Assembly: GCA_008015235.1 (NCBI GenBank)
Contig: SSFF01000003.1
Coordinates: 310,001-374,000 of the forward strand
DNA from: Rhodoferax sp.
Lineage (GTDB): Bacteria > Pseudomonadota > Gammaproteobacteria > Burkholderiales > Burkholderiaceae_C
DNA: 64,000 bases
Direction of reading: 5' to 3'
Shown here: piece after piece, positions 1 to 9,538 of the stretch
Layout of the letters: the number at the start of each line of letters is the position of its first letter
Position numbering within the stretch: the first letter of the stretch is position 1
Program-made: the position numbers and the translations under genes
The notes under the pieces: generated by a model
Seen by the model: the letters and a program-made list of their open reading frames with translations, nothing else
What the model was told of the DNA's origin: nothing
Databases searched by the model: none

Positions 1-1
1 G

Positions 2-256
2 TTTGTGGTGGTGCTGGTGGACACCCCCCTGCCCCAGGCGCTGGCGCTGACCGAAAGCCTGCGGGCCAGCATCGAAGCCCAGACGGTCGAATTCGAGGAC
101 AAAAGCATCCGCTTCACCGCCAGCTTCGGCCTGGCCCATGGCACGCCCCAGGCCGAGACCACCGCTGCGGGCATCCTGGCCCTGGCCGACAAGGCCCTGT
201 ACCAGGCCAAGCGCGACGGACGCAATTGCATCCGCCACGAGTTGCTACTAATTTAG
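2..256 (+). CDS. GGDEF-domain protein, C-terminal fragment
   Basis: The frame is open from the left edge of the window and ends at TAG 254-256, so only the last ~84 residues are present. The piece reads as the C-terminal third of a GGDEF (diguanylate cyclase) domain: a strand ending in FTASFGLAHG, corresponding to the conserved ASxGxA segment, then ALADKALYQAKRDGRN, the usual final helix. The GGDEF signature itself lies outside the window, so activity cannot be judged. The last residues (ELLLI) and the stop codon are contributed by a copy of the dispersed ATTGCTA/TAGCT repeat, suggesting that the repeat set the present C-terminus. Confidence 0.8.
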   Translation, partial: FVVVLVDTPLPQALALTESLRASIEAQTVEFEDKSIRFTASFGLAHGTPQAETTAAGILALADKALYQAKRDGRNCIRHELLLI

Positions 257-300
257 TAGCTTCCTACGCAATACCTCTGCGGGCCAGAAGCCTATTTGGC
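241..300 (+). repeat. Dispersed REP-like repeat, copy A
   Basis: Core TTGCTACTAATTTAGTAGC, an imperfect palindrome, is followed by CGCAATACCTCTGCGGGCC and AGAAGCC. The same order of blocks is seen at 18416-18475 and 2082-2123. The copy lies at the convergent ends of the GGDEF gene and the flavoprotein gene and supplies the last codons and stop of the former. Confidence 0.65.
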
Positions 301-1548
301 TTGTAAAAATGCCCGTACGCCCTGCCCCGCATGCCAGCCGGTGGCCATGCAGGCCGTGAGCAGGTAGCCGCCCGTGGGGGCTTCCCAGTCCAGCATCTCT
401 CCGGCCACGAACACACCGGGCTTGGCCTGCAGCATCAGCTGCGGCGTCACCACATCCCAGCGCACACCCCCGGCCGTGCTGATGGCCTCATCCAGGGGTC
501 GCGTGGCGGCGAGGCGAATCGGCATGGCCTTGATGGCCGCCGCCAGTTGCGCCGGGTCGACCAGCTGCGCCTTGCTGAGCAACTCGTACAGCAGCGCGGT
601 CTTGATGCCTTCCAGGTGCAGGCGGCTCTTGAGGTGGCTACTCAGCGAGCGGCTGCCGCGCGGGTGCGCCAGCTCCTGCAGCACGCGCGCCTCGCTGAAG
701 TCCGGCAACAGGTCGAGCAGCAGCGTGGCGCTGCCGCTGCGGGCAATTTCGTCGCGCAGCAGGCTGCTGGCGGCGTAGATGAGGCTGCCTTCTATGCCAT
801 GCGCAGTGGCCACGAACTCGCCCTTGCGCGCAAAGCTGTGGCCCAGGCTGTCGGTGCAGCGGATGGCCACCGACTTGAACGCTTGCCCGGCAAACTTGTC
901 ACGAAAAAGCGGCGTCCAGCCACCAGCCACCTCGAAGCCGCAGTTCGACGGCTGCAGCGGTGCCAGCGCCACACCGGCCTGTGCCAAGGGTGCGACCCAG
1001 GCGCCGTCCGATCCCAGGCGTGCCCAGCTGCCGCCGCCCAGCGCCAGCAGCACGGCACGGGCCTTCACATGCTGGTGCCCCCCGTCTTCTCCCTGAAAGC
1101 GCAAGGCGCCGTCATCGGTCCAACCGAGCCAACGCTGGCGCATGTGGAACTGCACCGGCACGCCGCCCTGCTCTGTCGGATGGCGCAGACGCGCCAGCCA
1201 GCTGCGCAGCAAGGGGGCGGCCTTCATGTCGGTGGGAAACACGCGCTGCGAGGTGCCCACAAAGGTTTCCACTCCCAGGTCCAGTGCCCAGTCACGCAGC
1301 TGCTGGGGGCCGAAGGCGCGCAGCAGCGGCTCCAGCGCAGCACTGGCCGTGCCATAGCGTGTGATGAACGCGTCCAGCGGCTCCGCGTGTGTGAGGTTCA
1401 GGCCACCCTTGCCCGCCAGCAGGAACTTGCGCCCCACCGAGGGCATGGCATCGAACACGTGCACGGCCACACCGTGTGTGCTGAGCAGCTGGGCCGCCAT
1501 CAGCCCGGCTGGTCCGGCCCCCACCACGGCCACATCCACTTCCAACAT
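292..1548 (-). CDS. BaiN/HI0933-family FAD-dependent oxidoreductase
   Basis: A 418-residue flavoprotein of the HI0933/YhiN/BaiN family (aminoacetone oxidase-like NAD(P)/FAD-dependent enzymes). The N-terminus has the dinucleotide-binding motif VAVVGAGPAGLMAA followed by VGRKFLLAGKGGLNLTH, the family hallmark. The C-terminus carries the second FAD-contacting segment, FVAGEMLDWEAPTGGYLL. The physiological substrate is unknown for most members. The frame stays open to 1602, but starts at 1602 or 1569 would overlap the end of the addA-like gene. ATG 1548, six residues before the GxGxxG motif, fits the family; 1569 (8-nt overlap) remains possible. It lies immediately downstream of addA and could be cotranscribed with it. 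Confidence 0.8.
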   Translation of the reverse strand: MLEVDVAVVGAGPAGLMAAQLLSTHGVAVHVFDAMPSVGRKFLLAGKGGLNLTHAEPLDAFITRYGTASAALEPLLRAFGPQQLRDWALDLGVETFVGTSQRVFPTDMKAAPLLRSWLARLRHPTEQGGVPVQFHMRQRWLGWTDDGALRFQGEDGGHQHVKARAVLLALGGGSWARLGSDGAWVAPLAQAGVALAPLQPSNCGFEVAGGWTPLFRDKFAGQAFKSVAIRCTDSLGHSFARKGEFVATAHGIEGSLIYAASSLLRDEIARSGSATLLLDLLPDFSEARVLQELAHPRGSRSLSSHLKSRLHLEGIKTALLYELLSKAQLVDPAQLAAAIKAMPIRLAATRPLDEAISTAGGVRWDVVTPQLMLQAKPGVFVAGEMLDWEAPTGGYLLTACMATGWHAGQGVRAFLQAK

Positions 1549-1561
1549 ATTCTTCTTATCT

Positions 1562-4500
1562 TCATTCACCATGGCCAACATCCAATTCCTGTACTTGCCC
1601 ATCGGGCGTCAAAAAAGCGGCGCGTATTGTCGCCCCCGGGGTGGCCTGGGCCACGGCCGTGCGGTACTGCGCCAGTTGGGCGCACAGTTCGGGCTGCTCC
1701 AGCGGGTAGCGGGTGGACTTGTAGTCCAGCACCCACCAGTCCTGGGTGTCGGCACGCTGCACCAGACGGTCCAGCCGCAACAGGCGCCCCGCCACCACCA
1801 TGGCAACCTCGCTGCCCTGCCAGGCCAGTTGCTGCGCGTCCCAGACCCAGCGCCCGGCACCGCCAGCAATGGCCAGCGCGGCCGTGCGGGCCTGGGCACA
1901 CTGCGCGGCGTCGAGCATATAGTCGCGCTGCAGGGTGCGCCACTGGGCACTGCTCCACACATCGTCCGTGCCCGCATGCCCCCCGGCCACGGCGGGCAGC
2001 CACTCCAGCAGGCGGTGCATGGCCTGGCCCAGGCGGCTTTCCAGCGAATCCTCGGCTTCCAGGCGCACCGCATTCGCTTCCAATTTGATAGCAACTTGCG
2101 CAATATCTGTGCGGGCTGAAGGCAGTTTTTCTATATACAGCAGTTCAAATGGCGGCTCTGTGTCCGCGGCTTGGCCCTGCACTGCGGCGGCGACCTCGGG
2201 TACGGCCAGGGGCGTCAGATGGGCCTGCAGGCGCGTCCACCAACTGCCCGGGTGCGCGCTGCGCGGCACCGTGCTCGACAGCACCAGCGCGCGCTGGGCG
2301 CGGGTCAGGGCCACATAGAGGCCGTTGACCTCTTCGCGCGCGCGTTCGGCCATCTCGCGCTCCATGGCGGCACGGGTACAGGCCGGGGGGCGCGACTCGT
2401 TCATCAGGAAAGCAAAACGCTGCGGGCACGGCGCTTCGCCCGGCCACTCCACCAGCACGCCCATGCTCTCGCGCCGCGGGCTCTCGCCGTCGGAGTCCAG
2501 GATCACCACCCATGGCGCTTCCAGTCCCTTGGCGCCGTGCACGGTCAGCAGGCGCACAGCCTCGGTGTTGGCGCGGCTCGGGGCCTGCTGGCCGCTCTGG
2601 CGCAAGGCGCGCACCAGGCCATAGGCCGTGAGGTAGCGCCCACCATCGATCTGCAAGGCCGCCGTGAGCACGGCATGCAGGCGCGCCAGCACCAGCTCGC
2701 GCTGGGCGGCGGGCACGCTGGCGGCGTAGCGCTCCAGCACCTGGCCGTCGTCAAAGATGGCGGCCAGCGCGTCGTGCGGCGAGCGCTGCGCCACCCAGGC
2801 CTGCCAACGCGCCAGGCGCGCACCGGCCTGCACCAGGCTTGGCACACCTTGCGCCTGCACCTGCCAGGCTGGGTCCTGTGCCAGAGCGACCAACAGGCCC
2901 AGCCAGTGCAGCGGCGGCCTGTCCGCGTCTTGGCTGGACACAGCTTCGCGCTGGCGGCGCAGCAACACAGCAATGTCCACCAGGTCGGCATCTTTGAGCC
3001 CCAGCAGCGGCGACTTGAGCGCACGCGCCAAGGAAAAGTCGTGCCAGGGCGAGACCAGGGCATCGAGCAAGGCCACCACGTCCTGCACTTCGGGCAATTC
3101 GCTCAGCTCCGTCTTTTCCGGCTGCACGCAGGGCACGCCACCCAGGCGCAGTTGTTCCTGCATGAGCCCCAGGCGTTCGCGCTTGCGCGAAAGAATCATC
3201 ACATCTTTGGGCTGCAGCACGCCGCTGTGCAGCAGCGGCAGCAGCCAGCGCGCCACCTGGGCGCATTCCTGGCGCTTGCGGCTTTCTTCGGCGGTTTCAC
3301 GCGGCATGGTGAGCGAGTCGCGCCACTGCAAGGTGGTATCGGCGACCTCGTCCTCGCCATCGTCGCTGCTGGTCTTGGCTGCGCGGGGAATCGGTGGCAG
3401 CGCCAGCACTTCGCCGTCCACGTCCGACGCGGTGGTGTGGGTGCGGAACGCGCCCATCTGCCCCTGGGCATGGGCCTGTGCCATGCTGGTGTTGACCAGG
3501 GCCATGACCGCTTTCGCATTGCGCCGGGTGTGGTCGCAGCTCAGCAAGTCACCCGCCAGCGTTTCGCGCACAAAGCGCTGTGCCGCCAGAAACACCTGCG
3601 GCTCGGCGCGGCGGAAGCGGTAGATGCTTTGCTTGGGGTCGCCCACAATGAACACGCTGGGCGCGTTGCCGGCACCGCCGTAGGATTCGAGCCAGGCATG
3701 CAGGGCCTGCCACTGCAGCGGGTTCGTGTCCTGGAACTCGTCGATGAACAAATGCCGCACCTGGGCATCGAGCCGTTCCTGCACCCAGGCACCGAGCACC
3801 GGGTCGGACAACAGGGTCAGCGCCGTGCGCTCCAGGTCGCCCATGTCGATCCAGCCCTGCTCGCGCTTGAGGGCAGCGAAGTCCCGCACCATCTGGCGCG
3901 TCAAGCGCGCCATGCGCTGGTGGTGCTGCCAACTGGCGTGCTGGTGCAGCGCCTGGGCGTGCTCCTCCAGCAGGGCCTGGGCGGCACGGGCGTCTTCCAC
4001 GCCCTGCACCTTGTCGTTGAGCTTTCGCGGCTCGCCCTTTTGCGTGAACAAGGCGTCCTGCACGCCAGCCCAATCCAGCGCTGTCAAGGCTTTCTCCAAC
4101 GCAACGCCATGCTTAACCATGCCCGCCAGCGTCGAAGCGCCCAATACCCGAGCAGCCTGCCAGAGCAACTGTTGCACGGCCGGTGTCTGCAGCCGTGCCT
4201 GTGGTTCGCTCAGTCCGGCGTAGGCGCTGAAAACAGCCCCCACAGGCTGCACCGAGGCGTCCACCGTGCCCGCCGCATCGGCCAGGGCGAACTCCACCCG
4301 CTTTTGCAACGCGTTTTCCAGCGCCTTGTGGGTGTTGAAACGCCCGACCGCGAGCACTGAGGCCGTGTAGTCGGCATGCAATGCGGCATCGGCCTGCACT
4401 GAGACCAGGAACTTGCGCCAGACCCTGCGCACGGCTTCGGCATCGTTTTCCAGCAGCGTAAAGCTCGACGGCAGGCCCAGCTCCTGCAGCACCGCCCAGG

Positions 4501-4930
4501 GCGCGCTTTGCAGCAAGGCCGCAAACCAGCTGTGGAAGGTGCGCACCTGCACCGCGCGCCCGGCGTTCAGCAGATGAAGATGCAAGCCACGCAGAGCCTG
4601 CACCTGCTGCGGCGTGGGGGCCGCCACGCCACGGATACCCAGCTCATGGGCCAGGGTGGCATCGTCGGCGTGGGCAAATGCCTCCAGCCATTGGTGCAGG
4701 CGTTCGCGCATTTCGCCCGCCGCCTTCTTGGTGAAAGTGATGGCCAGGATTTCCTGTGGCGCGGCACCGTCGAGCAGCGCACGCAGCATGCGCGAGACCA
4801 GCATCCAGGTCTTGCCGGCACCGGCACAGGCTTCCACCGCCACGCTGCGGCGCGGGTCGCAGGCCACGGCGTAAAAGGCTGCGGGCGCCACGTGCTGGCC
4901 GTTGCATTCGTAGGCAAAGTTATTGCTCAT
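1562..4930 (-). CDS. addA: AddA/RecB-like UvrD-family helicase-nuclease
   Basis: A 1122-residue SF1A helicase with a C-terminal RecB-type nuclease, expected to process double-strand DNA breaks with the AddB-like partner encoded just upstream. Visible motifs in order: Walker A ACAGAGKT (about 34-41), motif II LFIDEFQDTNPLQWQ, VGDPKQSIYRFR, motif V LLTVHGAKGLEAPWVV, motif VI YVALTRAQRALV, and the nuclease core ending DYKST near the C-terminus. The start is ATG 4930, overlapping the addB stop as ATGA; the frame is open to 4957. Around residues 935-949 the reading frame runs through a dispersed repeat copy encoding roughly TDIAQVAIKLE, an apparent insertion between the helicase and nuclease parts. 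Confidence 0.88.
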   Translation of the reverse strand: MSNNFAYECNGQHVAPAAFYAVACDPRRSVAVEACAGAGKTWMLVSRMLRALLDGAAPQEILAITFTKKAAGEMRERLHQWLEAFAHADDATLAHELGIRGVAAPTPQQVQALRGLHLHLLNAGRAVQVRTFHSWFAALLQSAPWAVLQELGLPSSFTLLENDAEAVRRVWRKFLVSVQADAALHADYTASVLAVGRFNTHKALENALQKRVEFALADAAGTVDASVQPVGAVFSAYAGLSEPQARLQTPAVQQLLWQAARVLGASTLAGMVKHGVALEKALTALDWAGVQDALFTQKGEPRKLNDKVQGVEDARAAQALLEEHAQALHQHASWQHHQRMARLTRQMVRDFAALKREQGWIDMGDLERTALTLLSDPVLGAWVQERLDAQVRHLFIDEFQDTNPLQWQALHAWLESYGGAGNAPSVFIVGDPKQSIYRFRRAEPQVFLAAQRFVRETLAGDLLSCDHTRRNAKAVMALVNTSMAQAHAQGQMGAFRTHTTASDVDGEVLALPPIPRAAKTSSDDGEDEVADTTLQWRDSLTMPRETAEESRKRQECAQVARWLLPLLHSGVLQPKDVMILSRKRERLGLMQEQLRLGGVPCVQPEKTELSELPEVQDVVALLDALVSPWHDFSLARALKSPLLGLKDADLVDIAVLLRRQREAVSSQDADRPPLHWLGLLVALAQDPAWQVQAQGVPSLVQAGARLARWQAWVAQRSPHDALAAIFDDGQVLERYAASVPAAQRELVLARLHAVLTAALQIDGGRYLTAYGLVRALRQSGQQAPSRANTEAVRLLTVHGAKGLEAPWVVILDSDGESPRRESMGVLVEWPGEAPCPQRFAFLMNESRPPACTRAAMEREMAERAREEVNGLYVALTRAQRALVLSSTVPRSAHPGSWWTRLQAHLTPLAVPEVAAAVQGQAADTEPPFELLYIEKLPSARTDIAQVAIKLEANAVRLEAEDSLESRLGQAMHRLLEWLPAVAGGHAGTDDVWSSAQWRTLQRDYMLDAAQCAQARTAALAIAGGAGRWVWDAQQLAWQGSEVAMVVAGRLLRLDRLVQRADTQDWWVLDYKSTRYPLEQPELCAQLAQYRTAVAQATPGATIRAAFLTPDGQVQELDVGHGE
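2082..2123 (+). repeat. Dispersed REP-like repeat, copy D (inside addA)
   Basis: The segment TTTGATAGCAACTTGCGCAA with the following TATCTGTGCGGGCTGAAGGC aligns with the right half of copy A (TTTAGTAGC...CGCAATACCTCTGCGGGCCAGAAGCC). It is translated in frame, antisense to the repeat orientation, within the addA-like gene. Confidence 0.55.
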
Positions 4931-7593
4931 ACGCTGCCCCAAGTGTCTTTGCGGCACAGGCCGCGTGCGGCGCAGTAGGTACAGGCGTCGCCCTCACCCA
5001 GGGCCGGCAGTGCTGCCCCCTGGGCGATCTGCTGCACATCGTGGGCAATGCCGTCGAGCAGCGACTGCACCGCCAGCGCCATGTCGGGCTGGGCAAAGGC
5101 CTTGCACTCGTTCTCGGACAGCATCAGGTAGCTGCCCTCCACGGGGTCTGCAGTCTCCTCCTGGAGCAGGGCGCCGTAAAACGCCATCTGGGTGTCTTCC
5201 ATCGGGCTGGCAATGCGTTCACGGACGCGGGTGGAGGACTCGGTCTTGTAGTCGAGCACCAGCACGCCGCCCTGCGCCTGCCGGTCGACGCGGTCAAGAC
5301 GCCCCTGCAGGCGCACGCCTTGCCAGCTGCGCTCACGCGCCAGCTCCGATTGTTCAAATGCATAGCCCGCTGCCTGGTGGGCTTGCAACCAACCCAGGTA
5401 ATGGTCACGCACGGCGGGCCAACTGGCCATGAAGGGCAGGAATTCGGCATGGGCCAGACCCTGCACCTTGGAAACGGCATCGGCGGCAGCGTCCAACAGT
5501 TCCGACTGGCGCGCCCGGTCGGCATCGCCTGCAAGCGCCAGCTGCCGGTGAAAGCGGCTCAGCACTTCGTGCAACCAGACGCCAAAGTCGCGTTTGTCCA
5601 CATCCTGCTCCAGCTCGTCGTCGCTTTGCAGGCCCAGGATGCGCAAGGCAAAAAAGCGGTAGGGGCAAGTGCGCAGGTCGTCGTAGGCGCTGGCCGACAG
5701 GCGCTGCACGCCCAGGGCCTGCGCCTGCGGCTGGGGAGGCTGCTGCGGCTGGGGAGACACTTCTTTCATCCAAGCACTTTGCGCAGCGTCAACACCGTTC
5801 CCATGCACCTGCAAGGCCTGTACCAGGGTGCTGGGCATGAGAGCTTCGCCACTGTCGTCGCTGGTGCGCCACAGGATGTCAATTTCGGGGGTGTGCAGGG
5901 CCGTGGCCCAGGCCAGGCGCTGCACCTGGTCCAGGGCCTCGCGGCTGGGCAAGCCCAGGGCTTCGCGCTGGGCACGCGTCCAGATGCCCGCGGGTGGCGC
6001 ACTGGCCGGCAGCCGCTGCTCGTCGCAGCCACACAGCAGCACGGCAGCAAAGGGCCGGGCCAGCAACTGGCTCATGGGCACCAGCACCACCTGTTCGTTT
6101 TGCGGGTACTCGGGCGACCAGCTCGCCGCCTCCAGGCTCTGGTTGACCCAGGCGGTGAACTCGGCCAGCGACCAGGTGCGCTGCGCAGTCTCGGCCCAGG
6201 CGTCATGGGCCTGCGCGTCGAGCTGCAGGCAGGCCAGCATGGCGCTGCCTTCGGGCACCACTGCCGGGTGGGACCCGGTGGCTTCGAGCAGCGCGCCGTA
6301 GCCACTGCGCTGCAAGGCGCCACGCAAGCGCCCCAGTGCATCGGTCAAGGTACCGCGCTGTTGCAAGGGCTCGCGCACCTGGGCAACCAGGTCCAGCAGT
6401 TGCACCAGCGCAGGCTGCTTTTGCAACGCCCCCAGGCGCGCCACCTGGGCCCAATCGCGCACACCGTAGCGCCGCAGCAGGGCTTCTAGCGCGTCCACCT
6501 GGGCACTGGCAAAGGGTGCGAGCTTGAGCCAGGCCAGCACCGTGTCGGTACTGGCATTCCATACCGCGGCCCGCAGCAATGCCATAGTGTAGGTACCGGC
6601 ACGGGTGGTGGACAGCTTCCAGCCAGTCTCGTCGCGCACGCTCACGCCTGCGGCTTCGAGCTGGACCTGGATCTGGCGCGTGAAGGCACGGTCGCTGGAC
6701 ACCAGGGCCAGTGGAAAGCGCCCGGCCTGGATGTGGCGCACGGCGCAGGCGGCACTTCGCCGCGCTTCGTCCTGTGCGTCCAGGCAGGCATGGGCACGCC
6801 AGCGCGACGACTGTGCCAAGGCCAGGGTCTGCTCCACCGCCATCCATTGGCATGGCACCCAGCGCCCGGGGCCCCAGTGGGCCTGCAAACCCTCTGCCAG
6901 CGGGTCGGCATTGAGTCCGCACACCTGCAGCACCAGGTCCACCTGCTGCCAGGGCACTTCGGTGTAGAGCACGTCGCTGGCATAGGCACTGATATGCACC
7001 CACTCCAGCGCCACCTGGGCCACCAGCGCCTCCCACTGCCCCGCCTCACCGCCCTGGGTGACTCGCAGCATGTCGCGGCAAGCCTGTGCCCAGACGGCGC
7101 GCTGCTGCGGAGCACGCCCGGCGGCCAGGGGCGCCAGTTGCAAGGCAGCATCGACCAGGTGCGGCGCCAGCTGGTCGGCGCGAACACTTTGCCCGGCCTG
7201 CACCAAGAGGCTGTGGGCGGTAAGCAGGTCCTGTGCGCGGTCCTGGCGCAGGTCAAAGATCCCGTCCACGCCCGCGCCCAGGGCCGTGGTCCAGCTGCGG
7301 GTAGTCTCGAAGCGTGGGGCAAAGCCGTCGTCGAACACCTGCTGCCACAGGCGTTGGGCCAGCGGGCGCAGCTGGGCATAGGGCAACAGCACCACGCAGC
7401 GTGCCGGGCTGGCCCCGGCCTGGGCCATGGCCTGGCGCAGGCGGTAGAGCAGGCCTTTTTCCGGTGCCAGCCACTGGTGCATGACCGGGTGCGTGGCCAG
7501 CAGTTGCGGATCGGGCAAGCCCAGAACAGGATGAATTTTGGCTATGGCCGCCATAGGAAATGGGGGCGCTGCCGGGGTCTTGGTTTCTGTCAC
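4927..7593 (-). CDS. addB: AddB-like PD-(D/E)XK nuclease
   Basis: An 888-residue partner of the AddA-like helicase. The N-terminal half is a degenerate helicase-like region without a recognisable Walker A. The C-terminal 250 residues form a PD-(D/E)XK nuclease: CPYRFFALRILGL, FGVWLHEVLSRFH, LQGRLDRVD and VLVLDYKTES. Cysteines in CPYRFF and in CTYCAARGLC near the C-terminus match the layout of the iron-sulfur staple of AddB-type nucleases. The start ATG 7593 lies 46 bp from the divergent trxA start. It is translationally coupled to addA by an ATGA overlap. AddAB-like rather than RecBCD, because only two large genes are present and this subunit has the Cys-flanked nuclease. Confidence 0.85.
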   Translation of the reverse strand: MTETKTPAAPPFPMAAIAKIHPVLGLPDPQLLATHPVMHQWLAPEKGLLYRLRQAMAQAGASPARCVVLLPYAQLRPLAQRLWQQVFDDGFAPRFETTRSWTTALGAGVDGIFDLRQDRAQDLLTAHSLLVQAGQSVRADQLAPHLVDAALQLAPLAAGRAPQQRAVWAQACRDMLRVTQGGEAGQWEALVAQVALEWVHISAYASDVLYTEVPWQQVDLVLQVCGLNADPLAEGLQAHWGPGRWVPCQWMAVEQTLALAQSSRWRAHACLDAQDEARRSAACAVRHIQAGRFPLALVSSDRAFTRQIQVQLEAAGVSVRDETGWKLSTTRAGTYTMALLRAAVWNASTDTVLAWLKLAPFASAQVDALEALLRRYGVRDWAQVARLGALQKQPALVQLLDLVAQVREPLQQRGTLTDALGRLRGALQRSGYGALLEATGSHPAVVPEGSAMLACLQLDAQAHDAWAETAQRTWSLAEFTAWVNQSLEAASWSPEYPQNEQVVLVPMSQLLARPFAAVLLCGCDEQRLPASAPPAGIWTRAQREALGLPSREALDQVQRLAWATALHTPEIDILWRTSDDSGEALMPSTLVQALQVHGNGVDAAQSAWMKEVSPQPQQPPQPQAQALGVQRLSASAYDDLRTCPYRFFALRILGLQSDDELEQDVDKRDFGVWLHEVLSRFHRQLALAGDADRARQSELLDAAADAVSKVQGLAHAEFLPFMASWPAVRDHYLGWLQAHQAAGYAFEQSELARERSWQGVRLQGRLDRVDRQAQGGVLVLDYKTESSTRVRERIASPMEDTQMAFYGALLQEETADPVEGSYLMLSENECKAFAQPDMALAVQSLLDGIAHDVQQIAQGAALPALGEGDACTYCAARGLCRKDTWGSV

Positions 7594-7639
7594 AATGCCG
7601 CAACTTTAGCTGCATTAGCAATTTGTAAAGGACCCGAAC

Positions 7640-7972
7640 ATGGCCAGCGAACTCATCAAACACATTAGCGACGCGTCTTTCGAAGCCGACGTGCTGCAGT
7701 CGGCCCAGCCCGTGCTGGTGGACTACTGGGCCGAATGGTGCGGCCCCTGCAAGATGATCGCCCCGGTACTCGATGAGCTGGCCACGACCTACAGCGGCAA
7801 GCTGACCATTGCCAAGATGAATGTGGACGAAAACCGCGACATTCCGGCCAAGTTCGGCATCCGCGGCATTCCCACGCTGATGGTGTTCAAGGGCGGCCAA
7901 CTGGCAGCCACCAAGGTAGGTGCCATGAGCAAGGCCCAGCTCAGTGCCTTTATCGACCAGCAACTGGCCTGA
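7640..7972 (+). CDS. trxA: Thioredoxin 1
   Basis: A 110-residue thioredoxin, the cytosolic dithiol reductant for ribonucleotide reductase and other enzymes. It has the active site WCGPCK inside [16 protein letters not shown], the cis-proline segment [13 protein letters not shown], and the usual single-domain length. An AAAGGA Shine-Dalgarno element lies 8 bp before the ATG. It is divergent from addB and followed by a strong hairpin terminator, then rho in the same direction, the common trxA-rho arrangement of proteobacteria. Confidence 0.97.
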   Translation: MASELIKHISDASFEADVLQSAQPVLVDYWAEWCGPCKMIAPVLDELATTYSGKLTIAKMNVDENRDIPAKFGIRGIPTLMVFKGGQLAATKVGAMSKAQLSAFIDQQLA

Positions 7973-7982
7973 TTTTTCGGCT

Positions 7983-8015
7983 GCGGCGCGGGTGCAAAGC
8001 CCGTGCCGCATTTTT
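7983..8015 (+). terminator. Rho-independent terminator after trxA
   Basis: Arms GCGGCGCGGG (7983-7992) and CCCGTGCCGC (8000-8009) pair with one mismatch around a 7-nt loop, followed by ATTTTT. It lies 10 bp after the trxA stop. Confidence 0.85.
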
Positions 8016-8017
8016 CC

Positions 8018-8026
8018 TGTCATAAT
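8018..8026 (+). promoter_or_regulatory. Candidate extended -10 promoter for rho
   Basis: TGTCATAAT resembles an extended -10 (TGn plus CATAAT, one mismatch to TATAAT). It starts 3 bp after the T-run of the trxA terminator and would give rho a leader of about 150 nt. No convincing -35 was seen. Confidence 0.4.
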
Positions 8027-8182
8027 TAGTTTCGTTCCCTGAAGCTGCGACCTGCGGCTTCCCGAGGCAAGGTATCCATACCGGCCCTGAACATGGGGGT
8101 CTCGCCAAACCAGCGCAACCCCAGCCCTTATTCCCCGATTGTTGTATCTGTTGTCCGGCGATAAGCCGACGGGACCACCTCC

Positions 8183-9448
8183 ATGCACTTAAATGAACTC
8201 AAGGCACTGCACGTGTCTGAAGTCCTCAAGCAAGCCGAAGAACTTGAGATCGAAAACACTGGCCGCATGCGCAAGCAGGAGCTGATGTTCGCCATCATCA
8301 AGAAGCGCGCCCGCACAGGGGAGCAGATCATTGCGGACGGCGTACTCGAAATCTTGCCCGACGGCTTCGGCTTCCTGCGCAGCCCCGACACCAGCTTCAC
8401 GGCGTCGACCGACGACATCTATATCAGCCCCAGCCAGGTGCGACGCTTCAACCTGCACACCGGCGACATGATCGAAGGCGAAGTCCGTACACCCAAGGAC
8501 GGCGAGCGCTACTTTGCCCTGAACAAGCTCGACAAGGTCAACGGCGGCCCCCCCGAAGGCAACAAGCACAAGGTGATGTTCGAAAACCTCACACCGCTGT
8601 TCCCCAAGGAGCAGATGCGTCTGGAGCGCGACGCCTTCAAGGGCGAAGAAAACATCACCGGCCGCATCATCGACATCATCGCCCCCATCGGCAAAGGCCA
8701 GCGCGCCCTGCTGGTAGCGCCTCCCAAGAGCGGCAAGACGGTGATGATGCAGCACATCGCCCACGCCATTTCGGCCAACTACCCCAACAGCCACATGATG
8801 GTTTTGCTGGTGGACGAACGCCCCGAAGAAGTGACCGAAATGCAGCGCACCGTCAAGGGCGAGGTCATTGCCTCCACCTTCGACGAACCCGCAGCCCGCC
8901 ACGTGCACGTGGCCGAAATGGTGATCGAACGCGCCAAGCGCTTGGTCGAATTGAAGCAAGACGTGGTGATCCTGCTGGACTCCATCACCCGCCTGGCCCG
9001 CGCCTACAACAACGTGGTGCCCAGCTCGGGCAAGGTGCTGACCGGCGGTGTCGATGCCAACGCCCTGCAACGCCCCAAGCGTTTCCTGGGTGCCGCGCGC
9101 AACGTGGAAGAAGGCGGCAGTCTGACCATCATCGCCACGGCGCTGGTGGACACCGGCAGCCGGATGGACGAAGTGATCTTTGAAGAATTCAAGGGTACCG
9201 GCAACTGCGAAATCCACCTGGACCGCCGTCTGTACGAAAAGCGCGTCTTCCCCTCGATCCAGCTCAACCGCTCCGGCACCCGCCGCGAAGAACTGCTGCT
9301 GCAACCCGAAATCCTGCAGAAGTCACGCATCCTGCGCCAGTTCCTCTACAGCATGGACGAGATCGAATCCATGGAAATGGTCCTGAAGCAAATGCGCGCC
9401 ACCAAGACCAACAGCGACTTCTTCGACATGATGCGTCGAGGCGGCTAG
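8183..9448 (+). CDS. rho: Transcription termination factor Rho
   Basis: A 421-residue hexameric RNA-dependent ATPase that terminates transcription. The N-terminal Rho domain starts [20 protein letters not shown]. The cold-shock-type primary RNA-binding site includes DGFGFLRS. The Walker A region is [12 protein letters not shown], Walker B is [16 protein letters not shown], and the Q/R-loop region is TGGVDANAL. Length matches the 419-residue E. coli protein. It is preceded by a long leader (about 150 nt from the candidate promoter), where Rho autoregulation occurs in other bacteria; that is inference here. Confidence 0.98.
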   Translation: MHLNELKALHVSEVLKQAEELEIENTGRMRKQELMFAIIKKRARTGEQIIADGVLEILPDGFGFLRSPDTSFTASTDDIYISPSQVRRFNLHTGDMIEGEVRTPKDGERYFALNKLDKVNGGPPEGNKHKVMFENLTPLFPKEQMRLERDAFKGEENITGRIIDIIAPIGKGQRALLVAPPKSGKTVMMQHIAHAISANYPNSHMMVLLVDERPEEVTEMQRTVKGEVIASTFDEPAARHVHVAEMVIERAKRLVELKQDVVILLDSITRLARAYNNVVPSSGKVLTGGVDANALQRPKRFLGAARNVEEGGSLTIIATALVDTGSRMDEVIFEEFKGTGNCEIHLDRRLYEKRVFPSIQLNRSGTRREELLLQPEILQKSRILRQFLYSMDEIESMEMVLKQMRATKTNSDFFDMMRRGG

Positions 9449-9450
9449 AC

Positions 9451-9459
9451 TGTTATAAT
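9451..9459 (+). promoter_or_regulatory. Extended -10 promoter for rpmE
   Basis: TGTTATAAT is a perfect extended -10 (TGnTATAAT), beginning 2 bp after the rho stop and 80 bp before the rpmE start. No matching -35 hexamer is evident, as is common for extended -10 promoters. Confidence 0.6.
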
Positions 9460-9538
9460 CCACGTTTTTCGCGGAAAGTAAGCCGGGTGGTCCGGCTCGG
9501 CTGCCGCAGCTGACGCACACTGTGCAATAGGAAGAATC

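Noticed and set aside
331..2088. 585-codon plus-strand frame opposite the flavoprotein and the end of addA
   Set aside because: It is antisense to two genes with clear motifs, and its product is Arg/Gln/Ala/Pro-rich with no domain; long shadow frames are expected at this GC content.
2171..4360. 729-codon plus-strand frame
   Set aside because: Antisense to the addA helicase domains; low-complexity His/Gln/Arg product and no ribosome site.
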